Made by a program: the position numbers and the translations under genes | Shown here: positions 7,830-16,327 of the stretch, one piece after another | Numbering within the stretch: position 1 is the stretch's first letter | How the letters are laid out: every line of letters starts with the position of its first letter | Notes under the pieces: generated by a model | Databases searched by the model: none | Told to the model about the DNA's origin: nothing | The model's input: the letters and a program-made list of their open reading frames with translations, nothing else | Assembly: GCF_000741165.1 (NCBI RefSeq) | Contig: NZ_JGYN01000018.1 | Coordinates: 1 to 41,520 of the forward strand | Source: Bifidobacterium biavatii DSM 23969 | Lineage (GTDB): Bacteria > Actinomycetota > Actinomycetes > Actinomycetales > Bifidobacteriaceae | Direction: 5' to 3' | DNA length: 41,520 nt

Positions 7830-8612
7830 TTAGATGAGGGTGAGCGGCGTGTGACTGATCGTGCCGGATGCTCCGGCCACGGTGATCTTGTTGAGTCCGG
7901 GCCGCAGCGGGAAATAATCACTGTCGAGCGTGGGCGCGCGGAGTTGTCCGTTGAGCCGGATCCACCGGTCAAGCGGATCCGAACTGATCGCGATGGATCC
8001 GCTCAGCGTGCCGGAGATCGCCGTGACCGAAAGCTCCCGACCGTACGCGTCCTTGACGCTCACGGTCTTCGACCCGTCCGGCGTCAAGCTCATGGTCGGC
8101 CAGCAGGGGCGATTGCCCTTCACATACACGTTGTTGACGCCCTTGGCGAGCTTGACAGTGCGTACCGGCCCGTACAAGCACGGGTCAGCGTCGAGCTTGA
8201 CGGTGACCTTGGAAGCGATAAGCCGGCGGCCGGCCCAGATGTCCTGCCATGCGCCGACGCTGAACCGGCCCTGATAGACGCCGGGCAGCGTACGCCACGT
8301 GATGGTCGTGCGCCGCCCGTTGAGCGCAGCGAGCCGTATTTTCGCCGCGACGATGTCGTCCTCGTCGCCGAGCGTGTACAAGCCGATCGTGATTTCACGG
8401 TTCGACAGGTACGCGGCTCCCGTGTCGTCCTCCAACGTCAGGTCGATCATGCCGGACAAGCCCGCCATCTGCTGATAGGACGTGGCGGGCGTGGCCTCGC
8501 CGACGCTCACGCCCGTCTCGTCGACGGCGAGCATCATCTTCTCGACTGGCATGCCGTTGATGGCGAGCCCGTCGACCGTGGGCATGGTCATGCGACGCTG
8601 GGAGAGGATCAT
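7830..8612 (-). CDS. Distal tail protein (Dit-like)
   Basis: A 260-residue protein between tape measure and Tal, the standard Dit place in siphoviruses of Gram-positive bacteria. The N-terminal half contains a belt-domain-like pattern (YQQMAGLSGMIDLTLEDDTGAAYLSNREITIGLYTLG), and the second half has the galectin-like stretch with DPCLYG, common in Dit proteins. It connects the tail tube to the tip complex. The start at 8612 follows AAAGGAAGG. Assignment combines gene order and sequence style. Confidence 0.8.
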   Translation of the reverse strand: MILSQRRMTMPTVDGLAINGMPVEKMMLAVDETGVSVGEATPATSYQQMAGLSGMIDLTLEDDTGAAYLSNREITIGLYTLGDEDDIVAAKIRLAALNGRRTTITWRTLPGVYQGRFSVGAWQDIWAGRRLIASKVTVKLDADPCLYGPVRTVKLAKGVNNVYVKGNRPCWPTMSLTPDGSKTVSVKDAYGRELSVTAISGTLSGSIAISSDPLDRWIRLNGQLRAPTLDSDYFPLRPGLNKITVAGASGTISHTPLTLI

Positions 8613-8615
8613 GGG

Positions 8616-11600
8616 TCACCTTCCTTTGCTGGCGAGCCGGTTCAGCTCGTAGTTCATGGGACGGGCGAGCGTGCCGGCGAGAACCTCGCCGCCCCGGTCG
8701 TTGAGCCGTAGGGCGACACCGTCCGACAGGGCGGTGGTGATCGCGTCGATGATGTCCTGCCGGTCCGAGCCCGTCGCGTCGGCGAGATCGGGTGTGAACA
8801 CGCTCCGGTTCGTGACGCTCATGGTCGGCGACAGGCCGTCCGGCGTGGTCCATCGGGCCGTCAGATCAACGTCCGGAACCATGTCGGTCAGCGCGTTGAC
8901 ACTGCGCGCGGCGGTCGAAGCGTACTTGTCGATGCCTTCGGCCATGCCGAGCGAGATCTGCTTTCCGACCTGTTCGCGGAACACTCGGGACGGGGAGTGG
9001 ATGCCGAGCACGTCCTTGGCCCAGTTCAATACGCTGGAGCCGAGATTCGAGATCGTGTTCTTGAGCCAGCTCATCGCCCCTCCGATGCCCTCGATCAGGC
9101 CGCTGATGATCTGCCGGCCGGTGTCGTACAGCCAGCTTCCGGCACCGGACACGACGTTGAGCACGGTCGTCTTGATCTTGCCGACCGTGTCGCTGACGTT
9201 CTTGATCCCGTCGCTCACGGCCTGCTTGATGCCGTCCCAGATACGCGACAGGGACGTCTTGACACCGTTCCAATTGTTCTCCCACGTGGACTTGATCTGG
9301 CCCAGCGTGTTCGACAGGTTCGTTTTCGCATTGTTGATCCCATCGGACACGAGCTTCTTGACCTTGTCCCAGATGTCCGAGACGAACGATTTGACGCCGT
9401 TCCAAATGTTTTCCCACGTGGATTTGATCGCGTTGAGCTTGTCGCTGATCGTGGTCTTCGCGTTGTTGATCGCATCCGACACGGTCTTCTTGATCGCGTC
9501 CCAGATCGGTGTGACGAAGTTCTTGACCGCGGTCCAGATGGTCGTCCATGTGGTTTTGATCTGGTTGACCACGTTCGTGACCGTGGTCTTGACCGCGTTG
9601 ACCGCCGTGGACACGAGACTCTTGATCCCGTCCCATATGGTCTGCGCGAACGTCTTGACCGCGTTCCAACCCGTCTGCCAGGCGTTCCCGACCGCGGTGA
9701 GCATGTTGCCGATCGTGGTCTTGATGCTCTCGACGATCGGCGCGAAGAACGAGACGATCCCGTTCCACGTGTCCGAGAAGAACGAGCTGACCGTCGTCCA
9801 AGCGCCCTGCCAGTCGCCCTGAATGAGTTGCAGGACCGCGACGATCACGGTGCGCACCAGATTCACGGCCGTATTGACCACGCCCTGGATAAGCGTCCAC
9901 GCCATGACGAGATTGTTGTAGAACACCATGAGCGCGGCCTGCACCGGACCACTCGTGTTCGCGATCATCGACGCGACCGAACTCGTGATCCACACGAACG
10001 CGGCATTGATGCCGTCGCGCACGAGCTGCAGGGGACGCAGGATCAACGCGCCGATCACGGTCCACACGTTCGCGACTGCGGTCTGGATACTGCCCAATGC
10101 GTTCGAAACGATATTGCCCATGTCGGCCCACACGCCCCGGAACCAGCCGGACACCGTATTCCAGCCGGCTTTCATCCCGTCGGCCGCACTGGATGCGGCG
10201 CCCTTGATGCCTCCCCACAGGTCCTTGAACCAGCCTGCGATATTGCTCCAGCCGGTCTTCACACCCTGAGCGGCCTTCGAGAACGTGTCGGTGATCCCAG
10301 TCCACAGGTTCGAGAAGAACTCCTTAAGCCCCTGCCATGCGGCCTTCGCCCAGTTAATGAACCCTGACCAGATCTTCCGGCCAAGCTCCGTTTTCGTGAA
10401 GAACGCGACCAGCAGCGGGGTGAGGGCTGCGATTATGATGGCGGCTTTCACGAACGGGTTCGCGCTCATCACCGCGTTCAACACTCGCTGAGCGGCGGCT
10501 ACGGCGAGCGTGGCAACCTTCTGCCCGACCAGTGCGGCCTTGCTGCCGACCAGGGCAACCTTCTGCCCGACCAGTGCGGCCTTGCTGCCGACCAGGGCAG
10601 CTTTCTGCACCGTCCACGCGGCGGCATTCTTGGCCAGTGCGGTGACGTTTGCCCACAGTTGTGCGGTAAGACCGCTGATTGTCGAGCTGATGATGCTGAA
10701 GGTGCCTACGAGCAGGCCTTTTATGCCTCTCACAACGCTGATGGCATTGTTCCACAAATTCTGCGCCGCTGTTGCGAGCTTTATCTCGATAGTGAATTCT
10801 TTGAGCGCGGCTGCCGGCCCACCGAGATCCATGACGAGCAGAATCGCGTTTTTAACGCCGGCAATGGCCGTAGCGAAGGTGCCGAGGCCGCCGGCGACTG
10901 CGGTAAATATGCCGGTGAGACCTTTATAGATAGCGAATGCTGCACCGAGGCGGACGATGATGGGGATGAGCGGGCCTCCATACTGGAGGAACAAGTTGAG
11001 TGCGTCGGCGACGAGTTTGATGGCGCCGGCGATCGTGCCCGGCGGGACGAGATGCGTCCAGTCGACGGCCATGTTCGCGATCTTGGAGATGATGTCCCTG
11101 ATCTTGTCCCACGCCGCCTGGAACGACTGCGTGGCGCCGTTGTCCTGCAACGCCTGCCACAACTGCTTCAACCAGTTTTTCGCACCGGTGACCATGTTGG
11201 CGACGCCCTGACCGATGAGCCCGAACTTGCTGGTGACCGCGTTGATCGTGTTCGAGATCGTGGGCACGCCAATCGCCTCGATGACGGTCTGGATGGCCTT
11301 GGCGACACGGTTCTTCGTGTTCGCGAACGCAGTCGAGATGCCCTGCGTCGCGTCCTTCGCCTGCTGCTCGAACGACGCGAACCCCTTGGCACCGTGCTTG
11401 TTGAGTTTGACGATCGCGTTCTGGAAGTCACCGAACGTGACCTCGCCTTCCTTCATGGCGTTGTACAGGTCCATGCCGTTCTTGCCTGCGCCGAGCAGGG
11501 ACTGGGCGAGCTGGTTCATCTGACCAGGCATGGCCATCTGAATCGACTTCCACGCGGTCAGATCGACCTTGCCGACGGACAGCATCTGCGTGTACTGCTC

Positions 11601-12089
11601 CATCGCGTTGGCCTGCATGACCGTGCTCTTGCCACCGGCCAGGAGTGCGTTGTTGAACGCGATGCTGATGTCGGTCGCCTCGTCGAGGTTGCTGGTCAGC
11701 GGGGCGAGGGCCTGCACCATGCCGGTCAGGCTTGGCAGCGTGGTCGGCAGGCCGTCGACCGCGTCGCTGGCCTTCTGCACGGACTTGGCCGCGTCCTTGC
11801 TGGAATAGCCCAGGTTCTTCATGACGAGCGGGAAGTTGCGCATCTGATCGGCGCGGTCGACCGCCGCGCCGATGCTGCCGCCGATCACGTCCATGGCCTT
11901 GGACGTGATCGCGCTGGCCGCGCCGATGATCCCGCCCTGCGCGCCCAATGCGGACGCGAACCCCTTGCCGGCGACCTTGCCGCCAGCCGTGCCGGCGCCG
12001 CCGAACGCCTTGGTGATCGCATTGCCCACGCCCTGCATGCTGGGCACGATCTGCACGTAGGCGGTTGCGATGGATACAGCCGAAGCCAT
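8616..12089 (-). CDS. Tape measure protein
   Basis: A 1157-residue protein with AAGGAG 6 nt upstream of ATG 12089. The N-terminus (QIVPSMQGVGNAITKAFG, then a PLTSNLDEATDISIAFNNALLAGG segment) is typical of phage tape measure proteins. A hydrophobic middle (about residues 350-560) and a long C-terminal half of roughly 50-residue units (W..IW..V..F....W..I....S) follow, with Trp spaced as in other tape measures. By the usual relation of length to tail length this predicts a tail of roughly 170 nm (inference). An exact 42-bp DNA repeat in the middle encodes two copies of a 14-residue unit. Confidence 0.95.
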   Translation of the reverse strand: MASAVSIATAYVQIVPSMQGVGNAITKAFGGAGTAGGKVAGKGFASALGAQGGIIGAASAITSKAMDVIGGSIGAAVDRADQMRNFPLVMKNLGYSSKDAAKSVQKASDAVDGLPTTLPSLTGMVQALAPLTSNLDEATDISIAFNNALLAGGKSTVMQANAMEQYTQMLSVGKVDLTAWKSIQMAMPGQMNQLAQSLLGAGKNGMDLYNAMKEGEVTFGDFQNAIVKLNKHGAKGFASFEQQAKDATQGISTAFANTKNRVAKAIQTVIEAIGVPTISNTINAVTSKFGLIGQGVANMVTGAKNWLKQLWQALQDNGATQSFQAAWDKIRDIISKIANMAVDWTHLVPPGTIAGAIKLVADALNLFLQYGGPLIPIIVRLGAAFAIYKGLTGIFTAVAGGLGTFATAIAGVKNAILLVMDLGGPAAALKEFTIEIKLATAAQNLWNNAISVVRGIKGLLVGTFSIISSTISGLTAQLWANVTALAKNAAAWTVQKAALVGSKAALVGQKVALVGSKAALVGQKVATLAVAAAQRVLNAVMSANPFVKAAIIIAALTPLLVAFFTKTELGRKIWSGFINWAKAAWQGLKEFFSNLWTGITDTFSKAAQGVKTGWSNIAGWFKDLWGGIKGAASSAADGMKAGWNTVSGWFRGVWADMGNIVSNALGSIQTAVANVWTVIGALILRPLQLVRDGINAAFVWITSSVASMIANTSGPVQAALMVFYNNLVMAWTLIQGVVNTAVNLVRTVIVAVLQLIQGDWQGAWTTVSSFFSDTWNGIVSFFAPIVESIKTTIGNMLTAVGNAWQTGWNAVKTFAQTIWDGIKSLVSTAVNAVKTTVTNVVNQIKTTWTTIWTAVKNFVTPIWDAIKKTVSDAINNAKTTISDKLNAIKSTWENIWNGVKSFVSDIWDKVKKLVSDGINNAKTNLSNTLGQIKSTWENNWNGVKTSLSRIWDGIKQAVSDGIKNVSDTVGKIKTTVLNVVSGAGSWLYDTGRQIISGLIEGIGGAMSWLKNTISNLGSSVLNWAKDVLGIHSPSRVFREQVGKQISLGMAEGIDKYASTAARSVNALTDMVPDVDLTARWTTPDGLSPTMSVTNRSVFTPDLADATGSDRQDIIDAITTALSDGVALRLNDRGGEVLAGTLARPMNYELNRLASKGR
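10514..10597 (-). repeat. Two exact 42-bp tandem repeats in tape measure gene
   Basis: The unit starting CAACCTTCTGCCCGACCAGT occurs twice back to back (10514-10555 and 10556-10597) with partial extra copies on both sides. In the protein it gives a repeated ALVG(S/Q)K unit. The length is a multiple of three, so copy-number change would keep the frame and alter protein length by 14 residues. Confidence 0.85.
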
Positions 12090-12098
12090 GGTGTCTCC

Positions 12099-12805
12099 TT
12101 ACTGTCGGGGGAGTGCGAGGAACGCTTCCAGTTCGTCGACGTCCATCGACGGGGCCTTGGGGGTTGCGGACGGCATGTGGTCGCCGGGCCGGGGCGTGCG
12201 GTCCTTCCATCGGGCTCCTGTCTTGGATGCGGCCTTGGTTTTCGCCCATGCGAGGAAGTCCAGCGAGTCGCGAATGTCGGCGAGCAGATACTGGGCGTCG
12301 GTCCATGCCAGACGCGGGTCGAGCTTGGCCCAGACGCGGGCTTCCTGCGGCAGGTTCGCTGCAAGCGCCGCGGCGCGATGGATGGTGAGCTCATGGCCGA
12401 GCCGGTCAAGGTCGAGCCCGTAATACCGTTGGAAATCAGCGGTCAACGCGCCCTGGTCCTTGGCGAGCATGACCACGAGCGTCAGGAGTTTGGGTTGAGT
12501 TCCTCCATGACCTGGGTGATGAACTCGGTGATTTTGTCTAGTTCGATGCGTTTGGTCTGCGGGTCGGTCAACGCCCGTTTCATGGCCGGGTATGCGGGGC
12601 CGCACAGTTTGCGCAGGAACGGGACGATCGACAGGACGCCCATTCCGTTTTCCTCGCCGTCGGCGGCGGCTTGGATGTCGTACAGGTATTCGACCATGTC
12701 GTAGTCCTCGAGCACGGCCGGGTCGATGGTCAGGTCGACACCCATGACGGTGATCGTGCGGACGGTATTCTTGGGCGGCTTGTGGTCTTGCGGTTTGGTG
12801 GGCAT
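12099..12805 (-). CDS. Tail assembly chaperone, long form by -1 frameshift
   Basis: The downstream frame (about 12490 to 12099) has no start of its own at the correct place and continues the short form after a -1 shift at CCCAAAC (12488-12494). The joined product is about 235 residues. The extension (KLLTLVVMLAKDQGALTADF...YYGLDLDRL...) has the DLDRLGH-type pattern of gpGT-like extensions and ends ALPRQ 10 nt before the tape measure ATG. Programmed -1 shifting at this locus is conserved in siphoviruses; here it is predicted from the heptamer and frames. Confidence 0.85.
12482..12805 (-). CDS. Tail assembly chaperone, short form
   Basis: A 107-residue protein upstream of the tape measure gene in the position of lambda gpG. 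It starts MPTKPQDHKPPK and contains VMGVDLTIDPAVLEDYDMVEYL, a pattern common in tail assembly chaperones of actinobacterial phages, and ends LNPNS. The slippery heptamer CCCAAAC lies just before its stop, so a fraction of ribosomes should shift to make the long form. The chaperone pair folds around the tape measure during tail assembly. Confidence 0.85.
   Translation of the reverse strand: MPTKPQDHKPPKNTVRTITVMGVDLTIDPAVLEDYDMVEYLYDIQAAADGEENGMGVLSIVPFLRKLCGPAYPAMKRALTDPQTKRIELDKITEFITQVMEELNPNS
12488..12494 (-). promoter_or_regulatory. -1 ribosomal frameshift site CCCAAAC
   Basis: In the zero frame the codons are AAC CCA AAC, giving X XXY YYZ with X=C, Y=A, Z=C. Slippage by -1 reads CCC AAA CTC and enters the long-form extension. 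It lies 4 codons upstream of the zero-frame stop context (AAC TCC TGA). Confidence 0.85.
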
Positions 12806-12820
12806 GAGACTCCCTCGTCA

Positions 12821-12857
12821 AAATAAGCAGGGCCGTCACTGATGGACGGCCCTGATG
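12821..12857 (-). terminator. Terminator/attenuator after major tail gene
   Basis: Perfect 9-bp stem AGGGCCGTC / GACGGCCCT with a 7-nt loop, then GCTTATTTT on the minus strand. It lies between the major tail protein and the chaperones and would lower downstream expression relative to the abundant tail tube protein. Confidence 0.75.
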
Positions 12858-12867
12858 GAATGTGTGG

Positions 12868-13449
12868 TTACTTGCCGGTGGTGGTGCCGCTGGTGGTGAC
12901 GGTGGCGATGTATTCGACGCAGGTCTTGCCGCCGATCAGGTCGCTCGGGTTCGCAGCGAGGGTGACTTCGTATCCGACCGCCTCGCCGGCCGAGTAGACC
13001 GTGTCGCCGAACTCCGCGTTGGTGTAGTCCGGCACGACGATGCGCTTGACACGGTTGCGGCCGAGCATGATCTCGAACACGCCGACGCGGGATTCGCCGT
13101 CGGGCATGCCGTGCTTGACGGTGATGTTGTCTCCGGTGCTGGTCACGTTGTCGGTGCCGTAACGGACGGCGAGCGCGACTGGGTTGGTTTCGAGCATGAC
13201 GAATTGGAATGTTTCGCCGTAGCCGCTGATTTCCTTGAGGACGATGCCGCCGCCCATTTCCTTGATTTCGGCGTTTTCGGTGTCGGTGGCGTTGGTGACG
13301 CCGTCTTCGCTGATGTAGCCGACGGTTTGGAATGCCTTGTCGAGCGCGGTGGTCGCGTCGGCTGGCAGGGCGGTGCCGGCTGGAGCGGTGTAGAAGCAGC
13401 CGCTGGCTTTGGGTTTGCCGAGGGCGACGTTTTTCTTGCTGTTGGCCAT
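12868..13449 (-). CDS. Major tail tube protein
   Basis: A 193-residue protein starting MANSKKNVALGKPKASGCFY. The pattern of N-terminal 'GKPK..G..Y.AP.GT.LP', central beta strands (EIKEMGGGIVLKEISGYGETFQF) and a Thr/Ser-rich end is typical of tail tube proteins of actinobacterial siphophages. It lies after head-tail connector genes and before a transcription attenuator and the chaperones. It polymerises into the tail tube. A good AAAGG-type ribosome site is at 13450-13465. Confidence 0.88.
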   Translation of the reverse strand: MANSKKNVALGKPKASGCFYTAPAGTALPADATTALDKAFQTVGYISEDGVTNATDTENAEIKEMGGGIVLKEISGYGETFQFVMLETNPVALAVRYGTDNVTSTGDNITVKHGMPDGESRVGVFEIMLGRNRVKRIVVPDYTNAEFGDTVYSAGEAVGYEVTLAANPSDLIGGKTCVEYIATVTTSGTTTGK

Positions 13450-13482
13450 GATGTGTGCCTTTCGTGGGTGGGTGATTATGGA

Positions 13483-13842
13483 TTAGGTTTCCGTGGTGAT
13501 TTGTGCGACGATCTGGCAGCGGGGTCGCATGGGAGGACCGGGGTCGGGGAAGTTGTACACGGAGTTGACGCTCAATGCGCCGGCTTCGTCGAGCTGGTTG
13601 ACGTCGTGCAGGCGGGGCAGGACGATCTGTCGTGCCGTGTCCATGGCTTCGTTGCGGGTGGGGGCCCATATTTGGATTGCGAGCATGGCGTGTGCGACGA
13701 ACCGTGTCTCGTCGCCGCCGGTGCGTTCCACGGTGATGAGCCTGTCCGGCCGTTTGGCCGGCACGTCCAAAGAGACGTGCCAGTCGGCGAGGTTGGGGTC
13801 GTCGGCGAGCCATTGGCATACCACCTGTTCCGGGTCAGCCAT
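13483..13842 (-). CDS. Tail terminator-like protein
   Basis: A 119-residue protein whose ATG lies inside the end of the upstream gene (overlap ATGGCTGA). The alpha/beta pattern, RLITVERTGGDETRFVAHAMLAIQIWAPTRNEAMDTAR, matches the gpU/tail-terminator style found just before the major tail protein in many siphophages: a strand ending in RTGG, then 'QIWA.tr..A...A'. It should cap the tail and join it to the head. Assignment rests on this pattern and gene order. Confidence 0.75.
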   Translation of the reverse strand: MADPEQVVCQWLADDPNLADWHVSLDVPAKRPDRLITVERTGGDETRFVAHAMLAIQIWAPTRNEAMDTARQIVLPRLHDVNQLDEAGALSVNSVYNFPDPGPPMRPRCQIVAQITTET

Positions 13843-14104
13843 CCGGGATCACCGCCTTGAGCAACGTATTGTGCTTCGCGTTGTCACGCTTCGCCGCAGC
13901 GCTGCCCTTGGTGGATGCGAGCGCGATGGAACCCTTCGACGTGGTTTGAGCGACCGCGTACCCGTATTGGGCTCTGGGGGAGGATTTGAGCATGTTGGCT
14001 CGGTCGGCGACGCCTTTGGCTGCAAGGGTGACCTTGTGCATGACGGGTGCGGATTGGCGTATCGCCTTGAAGCCCTTGTAGTTGAGCTTGACTCGGTTGG
14101 CCAT
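13835..14104 (-). CDS. HK97 gp10-like head-tail connector / minor head protein
   Basis: An 89-residue basic protein starting MANRVKLNYKGFKAIRQSAP. It has a short N-terminal strand, a helix (VMHKVTLAAKGVADRANML) and a Ser/Ala/Lys-rich C-terminal region ending VIPDG. Small basic proteins of this form between the stopper and the tail terminator resemble gp10-like putative tail-component proteins. GGAAGG lies about 8 nt upstream of the ATG. Confidence 0.62.
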   Translation of the reverse strand: MANRVKLNYKGFKAIRQSAPVMHKVTLAAKGVADRANMLKSSPRAQYGYAVAQTTSKGSIALASTKGSAAAKRDNAKHNTLLKAVIPDG

Positions 14105-14107
14105 GCG

Positions 14108-14446
14108 TTATCCTTCCGTGTCGGCGACTTGGACGGTCAGGTTCCACCGGGTTGGGGTGATGCCGCCCGTGTAGGGGGCGGGGTCGCCGATGACCGCGTA
14201 GTCGTGATCGTTGATGGTGACGGTCGCGCCGCGCAGGCTCCGGTAGGGCCATGCGCGGGGGAAGCACAATGTTTTGGCTATGTGGATGCCGTCGGGGCGT
14301 GTCGAGTCGGTCAGGTTCTCGTTGGTCGCGTCCGCTACGAGTACGTCATCAACCTGTTCCGGCGGATCCTCGATGATCGAGACGTTGCCGTCGTCGTCCA
14401 CGGTTTCCCGTGGTCTGGTGGTGACGGTGACGGTTTCGCCTTTCAC
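14108..14446 (-). CDS. Head closure/stopper-like protein
   Basis: A 112-residue protein. The GTG at 14446 is chosen because GGGAGG lies 6 nt upstream and it overlaps the stop of the previous gene (GTGA); an ATG at 14476 would overlap by 34 nt. It is beta-rich (ETVTVTTRP, GATVTINDHDYAVIGDPAPY), with the late 'v.i.g..Y.V.g.p..y.g' pattern typical of head-tail joining proteins. It likely seals the connector after packaging. Confidence 0.7.
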   Translation of the reverse strand: MKGETVTVTTRPRETVDDDGNVSIIEDPPEQVDDVLVADATNENLTDSTRPDGIHIAKTLCFPRAWPYRSLRGATVTINDHDYAVIGDPAPYTGGITPTRWNLTVQVADTEG

Positions 14447-14928
14447 GTTGAACCTCCCGCCATGTCGTACGACCATGACGTGCCGCTGCCGCCCAATGCT
14501 TCTTTTTCGTCCGCCTTGAGGTACAGGTCTCCGGCGGGATTCGAGTAGCTGCGGCTTTCGCTGTAACTGCCCGCGGTCTGCGTGGCCTGGGTCACGCCGT
14601 CCAGATCGGGGCCGGCCTGCATGGCGCGTTTGACGACCATGCAGGTGATGCGCTTCAACGTGGCGTCACTGGCCTGCTCCCACCTCGGGCACGTGGAGCG
14701 GATCAGATCGGACGCGTCGTCAAGCAACGCCTCCGCCCTGACCCGTTCCTCCTCGGTGAGCGCATGCCAGCGGGCCTCGAGATCTTCCGTCGTGGCGAAC
14801 GGCTGGTCGGGATCCGGTTCCACCTGCATGCCCGGATCAACGTCCGGCTCGCCCGGCGTGGTCGTCTCATCGGCCGCCGGCAGGCCCGTTTCCAGACTGA
14901 CCGGCGGCAAAGGGTATCCGTCCGTCAT
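14443..14928 (-). CDS. Gp19/Gp15/Gp42-like head-tail connector
   Basis: A 161-residue protein starting MTDGYPLPPVSL at 14928 with GGGAGG 5 nt upstream. After a Pro/Glu/Asp-rich first 45 residues it has the typical helical core (DLEARWHALTEEERVRAEALLDDASDLIR, then ITCMVVKRAM) and ends with the signature SYSNPAGDLYLK followed by EKEALGG. This set is characteristic of the Gp19/Gp15/Gp42 family, which binds the portal as adaptor. The extended acidic N-terminus is unusual in length. Confidence 0.85.
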   Translation of the reverse strand: MTDGYPLPPVSLETGLPAADETTTPGEPDVDPGMQVEPDPDQPFATTEDLEARWHALTEEERVRAEALLDDASDLIRSTCPRWEQASDATLKRITCMVVKRAMQAGPDLDGVTQATQTAGSYSESRSYSNPAGDLYLKADEKEALGGSGTSWSYDMAGGST

Positions 14929-14942
14929 CGAGACCTCCCGGG

Positions 14943-15425
14943 TTAGGCGATCGTGCCGGCGGCCTTGAGCGAGGCGATCAGCCCGTTGATCGCAACCTTG
15001 TTCGCCTTCGCGAGCGCCAACAGTGCGTCGTACTCCGCCTTGGTCGGAGCCGCCGCCGCGGCAGCCGGATCGGCTACTGTGACGGCCGCGACCGCTGCGC
15101 CCTTTTTCACGCCGCCGATCGCCGTGCCGGCTGCGGGCAGCGTGTACGGCGTGCCCGCGCCGATCGCGGTGCGAGCGGAGGCTGCGTTCGCTGCCGTCAA
15201 TAAGGCTGTGCCGATTCTGGTGGCGTCGGCGATGGAGGCTGCGGACGCGGGGAACGTGGCCGGCTTGCCAGTGATGTCGGCCCATGCGACCGTCACCGTG
15301 CCCGTGCCACCGCCGAACGGCGTGCCATCCGGCTTGACCAGACGCACCGGAATGACCAGACCGCCGTCAACGGTCTCCGTGTCTTCCTGCACTACAAGCG
15401 TCTGGGTGAGCGGCGCGGCCATCAC
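14943..15425 (-). CDS. Head fibre-like capsid decoration protein
   Basis: A 160-residue protein starting MMAAPLTQTLVV; its ATGATG overlaps the stop of the capsid gene. It contains WADITGKPATFP and IGAGTPYTLPAA, followed by GGVKKGAAVA and an Ala-rich helix (KAEYDALLALAKANKVAINGLI). This is the pattern of phage head fibre proteins related to phi29 gp8.5, which trimerise on the capsid surface. The Ala content is very high. Role in host attachment is an inference. Confidence 0.8.
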   Translation of the reverse strand: MMAAPLTQTLVVQEDTETVDGGLVIPVRLVKPDGTPFGGGTGTVTVAWADITGKPATFPASAASIADATRIGTALLTAANAASARTAIGAGTPYTLPAAGTAIGGVKKGAAVAAVTVADPAAAAAAPTKAEYDALLALAKANKVAINGLIASLKAAGTIA

Positions 15426-16327
15426 TTACCCGCCTTGGTCGTGGTGGTCGGGGCCTTGAGTACGGCGATGCCCTTCGGGTCGAGGATCGCGTACGAGTAC
15501 ACGGCCTCAGTGCGGTAGGCGATCTGGTTGACGCCCTTCAAATCCTTGCCGGTGTTGTCCGGATCGCCGTATTCGATGATCTCGCTCCAAATGTCGCGGA
15601 CCATGCCCCACTTGATGAGACGGAAATCACCGAGGAACGCGAGGATGCCGGTCACCGGCGTGATCAGACGGCCGTTGACCGTACCGGACGTAGCCGCCGG
15701 AATACCGTCGAGATTGCCGACCTGCAGGTTGAGCGGGATCTCCGGGTAGAAACGCTGGCCCGTGGACGGCACGCGGATCTTGCGCAGCTCGTTCGCCATG
15801 GTCTTACTCATCGCGATGCCGTTGATGTCGTACTCGTCGTTCACCTGCTCGGCGAGCGCGTCGATGTCGTCGACGCGGTTGTCCGTGGCGGTGACCTGCA
15901 CCGCGTTCGCGGCGAGCGCGTCGAAGCCGGTGAGCGCAGCCTTCTTCTTCGGGTCGAACGCGTGGTAGATCACGTAGTCGAGGACACGGCCCATGGCCGC
16001 GGCCTGATCGTCCTGGATCTTGCTGATGATCTCGAGCTTGGCGTCCTCGTCGGCCCACTGCAGTTCGTTGCTGACGCGGGTGGTGGTCTGCACCTTGAAG
16101 CGCTTGCCCACGACCGGGGCGAGGGTTTCCTCGTAGCTGCCCTTCTGCTCGCCTTCGGCGATGACCTCGGCTTCGGAGTTGCCGGTGAAGACCATGTACT
16201 CCTTGTCGAGGAACAGCTGCGGTTCCGACGGGGAGAGCGCGGCGATGGTGGACGTGTCCTTGGCTCGTTTGGTGATGACGGTGGCTACTTCCTTCGGCAG
16301 CAGCACCTTATCGGTGGAAAGCACCAT
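15422..16327 (-). CDS. Major capsid protein, HK97 fold
   Basis: A 301-residue protein starting MVLSTDKVLLPKEVATVITKR. It shows the HK97-family pattern: early helix, EYMVFTGNSEAEVIAEGEQK then APVVGKRFKVQTTTRVSNELQWADEDA, and the late P-domain stretch IPAATSGTVNGR...GDFRLIKWGMVRDI. It forms the icosahedral shell. It is preceded by a scaffold gene, overlapping by 43 nt, and has AAGGAA 6 nt upstream. Confidence 0.95.
   Translation of the reverse strand: MVLSTDKVLLPKEVATVITKRAKDTSTIAALSPSEPQLFLDKEYMVFTGNSEAEVIAEGEQKGSYEETLAPVVGKRFKVQTTTRVSNELQWADEDAKLEIISKIQDDQAAAMGRVLDYVIYHAFDPKKKAALTGFDALAANAVQVTATDNRVDDIDALAEQVNDEYDINGIAMSKTMANELRKIRVPSTGQRFYPEIPLNLQVGNLDGIPAATSGTVNGRLITPVTGILAFLGDFRLIKWGMVRDIWSEIIEYGDPDNTGKDLKGVNQIAYRTEAVYSYAILDPKGIAVLKAPTTTTKAGK

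Noticed and set aside
10659..12704. Plus-strand frame of 681 codons opposite the tape measure gene
   Set aside because: Shadow of the tape measure and chaperone genes; composition is Arg/Asp/Gly-rich without domains.
12862..13860. Long plus-strand frame of 332 codons opposite the tail genes
   Set aside because: It is antisense to well-supported overlapping phage genes, is Gly/Val/Ala/Asp-biased as expected for a shadow frame in GC-rich DNA, and has no ribosome site.
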